A stretch of DNA of 27,449 nucleotides from UBA7332 sp051657165. GTDB lineage: Bacteria; Bacteroidota; Bacteroidia; Bacteroidales; UBA7332. A program made the position numbers and the translations under genes. Position 1 is the first letter of the stretch; the number at the start of each line of letters is the position of its first letter. Below the pieces are notes generated by a model, which saw nothing but the letters and a program-made list of their open reading frames with translations, had not been told where the DNA came from and ran no database searches. The DNA is taken from assembly GCA_051657165.1 (NCBI GenBank), contig JBOFKD010000281.1, positions 1 to 27,449 of the forward strand, given 5' to 3'. Below, in pieces: positions 25,830-27,449 of the stretch.

Positions 25830-26016
25830 TTGACGTAATCCTGACTTTTGGGCGTTAATGATTTTTGCTGTTTCATATTCATACTTTGTTTTAATAGCAA
25901 AGCAAAAGCGAACTATTGCAGGATGATAAAGTGAAATAAGAGTCAAAATTGATAACAGAATATGGATATTGAATGAGTTTTTCTCTACTTTTCCATGTGT
26001 CAGGATGACCTCAATG
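25829..26016. repeat. Inverted-repeat element, copy 3, filling the gap before the ABC exporter
   Basis: The left end (25829-25861, ATTGACGTAATCCTGACTTT, then TGGGCGTTAATGA) matches copy 1 at 26 of 33 positions. The right end (25993-26016, CCATGTGTCAGGATGACCTC, then AATG) is its inverted counterpart, sharing ATTGA, ATCCTGAC and TGG blocks. The two ends lie 188 nt apart with AT-rich DNA between them. The layout resembles a small non-coding element with terminal inverted repeats. No target-site duplication was confirmed. Confidence 0.45.
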
Positions 26017-26055
26017 TTTCAATATTTAATATTGAACAGAATTTAGAATAAAGTG

Positions 26056-26099
26056 CGGGCAGTCGGATTCGGTGACGAAACCGTCTGCCTGTTTATAAT
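26056..26099 (+). promoter_or_regulatory. Structured hairpin upstream of the ABC exporter (terminator or leader)
   Basis: CGGGCAGTCGG (26056-26066) pairs with CCGTCTGCCTG (26081-26091) at 9 of 11 positions. Inside it TTCG/CGAA forms a second short stem around loop GTGA. TTTATAATCTT follows, a weak U-run. It may end the transcript of the 144-residue protein gene or fold in the leader of the exporter gene, whose ATG is 26 nt beyond the stem. Confidence 0.45.
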
Positions 26100-26116
26100 C
26101 TTATTAGAAAGAATCA

Positions 26117-27449
26117 ATGAAAGGACTTTTCTTACTATTAAAGCGTTTTGTGCCTCCGTATAAAAGGTATATTGTGTTGAATATCTTTTTCAACATTCTA
26201 TCAACACTGTTAAGCTTGTTCTCTTTTGGTATTATCATTCCTATCTTGCAGATTTTATTCGGAATAGACAAAAAGGTTTATGATTACATACCATTCGGAG
26301 GGGAGGTTTCTTTTAAAGATGCCATTATCAATAATGCTTATTATTGGATTAACTCGGTGATAGATCAGCATGGTGCTTCATTTATGCTTATGATCCTGGG
26401 ATTATTTCTGATTTTGATGACTTTTTTGAAAACAACGTCAAGCTATCTGGCATCACATTTTATGATTCCGATCCGTTCGGGTATTGTTCGCGACATCCGG
26501 GTGACTCTGTTTGATAAGATTCTGGATCTTCCGATTGGCTTTTTTACCAATGAGCGTAAAGGCGATATTATAGCCCGTATGACGGGTGATGTGGGCGAGG
26601 TGGAAAACTCTATTATGTGCTCGCTGGATATGTTGTTTAAGAATCCGATCATGATTGCCGTATACTTCGGTACTATGATTGCTCTAAGCTGGCAGTTGAC
26701 TGTGTTTGTACTTGTTCTATTGCCGTTTAGTGGTTTTATTATGGGGAAGGTAGGGAAGAAGCTAAAGAAAAGTTCCTCTATCGGACAACAGCAATTCGGT
26801 GACTTGCTTTCGCAGATTGATGAAACATTAGGGGGGCTTCGGATTATCAAGGCTTTTAATGCTGAGAAAAAAATCGAAACCCGCTTTAAGAAAGGGAATG
26901 ATGCTCACCGTAAAACAATAAACCGGATTAGTCGCCGCTATGCTCTGGCTCATCCGATGAGTGAGTTTTTGGGTACAGCTACAATTGCGATTGTTTTGTG
27001 GTACGGAGGTTCCTTGATTCTGAGCAATAGCAGTTCTATTGATGCTGCTTCGTTTATTTACTATCTGATTATTTTCTATAGTATTATTAATCCAGCTAAA
27101 GAATTTTCAAAAGCTGCATATGCTATCCAGCGTGGATTGGCCTCAATGGAGCGTGTAGATAAAATTCTTTCGGCTGAAAATCCGATAAAAGATCCGGCTA
27201 AGCCTGCGGTAGTGAAAGAGTTTAAAGATGCAATCGAGTTTAAAGATGTATGGTTTAAATATCAGGATGCCTGGGTGTTGAAAGGTGTGAACCTGCGTAT
27301 ACCGAAAGGTAAAACTGTTGCTCTTGTCGGACAATCAGGTTCGGGGAAATCAACAATGGTGGATATGATTCCGCGTTTCTATGATGTGCAGAAAGGATCT
27401 ATTACAATAGATGGTCATGATATTCGTGATTTGTCTGTTCATAATCTTA
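26117..27449 (+). CDS. MsbA-like ABC exporter (fused permease-ATPase), 3' end cut by window edge
   Basis: Translation from ATG 26117 runs without a stop to the end of the window (444 full codons), so the C-terminal part is missing. It starts MKGLFLLLKRFVPPYKRYIV. The membrane domain has about six helices (for example LNIFFNILSTLLSLFSFGII, FMLMILGLFLILMTFL, PIMIAVYFGTMIALSW, LTVFVLVLLPFSGFIMG, TATIAIVLWYGGSLIL). The coupling segment FFTNERKGDIIARMTGDVGE is typical of type IV ABC exporters. The nucleotide-binding domain begins near 375, with FKDVWFKYQ (A-loop Tyr) and Walker A GQSGSGKST at 405-413. The signature motif and Walker B lie beyond the edge. Homologues of this kind in Bacteroidota flip lipid A core or export lipids and drugs; which applies here is not shown. 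Confidence 0.93.
   Translation, partial: MKGLFLLLKRFVPPYKRYIVLNIFFNILSTLLSLFSFGIIIPILQILFGIDKKVYDYIPFGGEVSFKDAIINNAYYWINSVIDQHGASFMLMILGLFLILMTFLKTTSSYLASHFMIPIRSGIVRDIRVTLFDKILDLPIGFFTNERKGDIIARMTGDVGEVENSIMCSLDMLFKNPIMIAVYFGTMIALSWQLTVFVLVLLPFSGFIMGKVGKKLKKSSSIGQQQFGDLLSQIDETLGGLRIIKAFNAEKKIETRFKKGNDAHRKTINRISRRYALAHPMSEFLGTATIAIVLWYGGSLILSNSSSIDAASFIYYLIIFYSIINPAKEFSKAAYAIQRGLASMERVDKILSAENPIKDPAKPAVVKEFKDAIEFKDVWFKYQDAWVLKGVNLRIPKGKTVALVGQSGSGKSTMVDMIPRFYDVQKGSITIDGHDIRDLSVHNL

Noticed and set aside
25526..25900. Minus-strand serine-rich open frame across the 144-residue protein gene
   Set aside because: It is the antisense shadow of an acidic gene (GAx codons read as TCx) and runs over the repeat element; the plus-strand gene has promoter and Shine-Dalgarno.
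26443..26850. Minus-strand open frame of 135 codons within the ABC exporter
   Set aside because: It overlaps the well-supported exporter reading frame, which continues unbroken from 26117 to the window end with Walker A; the antisense frame has no family features.

Overview
The window looks like chromosomal DNA from a member of the Bacteroidales (phylum Bacteroidota), probably close to Bacteroides or Parabacteroides. The grounds are a SusC/SusD outer-membrane pair, AT-rich intergenic DNA, mostly weak Shine-Dalgarno sequences, and several promoters that fit the Bacteroides pattern TTTG-(about 19)-TAnnTTTG. The species cannot be named from this sequence alone. Nearly everything is core or housekeeping in character. 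I saw no prophage, insertion sequence, CRISPR array or integrated element.

Layout. 1-135: two tRNA genes on the minus strand, Gly(GCC) then Leu(UAA, cut by the window edge), behind a textbook promoter at 178-208. 663-5383: a minus-strand susC-susD operon with promoter, intercistronic hairpin and terminator, but no adjacent regulator or hydrolase. 5384-6174: long AT-rich DNA without a convincing gene. 6175-9699: three minus-strand genes: a dihydroorotate-dehydrogenase-like flavoprotein, a SAM methyltransferase and an uncharacterised 489-residue protein. 9871-11232: an M18 aminopeptidase with its own terminator. 11337-15143: gnd-zwf-pgl, the complete oxidative branch of the pentose phosphate pathway as one plus-strand cluster. 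15370-16443: an uncharacterised 357-residue protein, ending at a strong two-way terminator. 16575-21428: a minus-strand efflux operon in transcription order TolC, HlyD, ABC-2 permease, ABC-2 permease, with no ATPase gene in it. 21554-24048: a 64-residue acidic protein and a large lipoprotein metallopeptidase. 24170-25239: an SDR-type oxidoreductase. 25303-27449: an acidic 144-residue protein with an excellent promoter and Shine-Dalgarno, then an MsbA-like ABC exporter that runs off the right edge.

How the genes fit together. gnd, zwf and pgl jointly turn glucose-6-phosphate into ribulose-5-phosphate with two NADPH. The TolC/HlyD/ABC-2 genes build an envelope-spanning exporter that must borrow an ATPase encoded elsewhere. 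SusC/SusD import an unknown nutrient across the outer membrane.

Points most worth a second look. The DHODH-like protein keeps its FMN-binding residues but has replaced most residues that hold orotate in class 2 enzymes, including the catalytic serine. A family of short inverted-repeat sequences (core close to TCCTGACTTTTGG) recurs in at least four intergenic gaps. Three start codons are moved downstream here (at 17762, 23950 and 24205) on the basis of promoter position, signal peptide or gene overlap.
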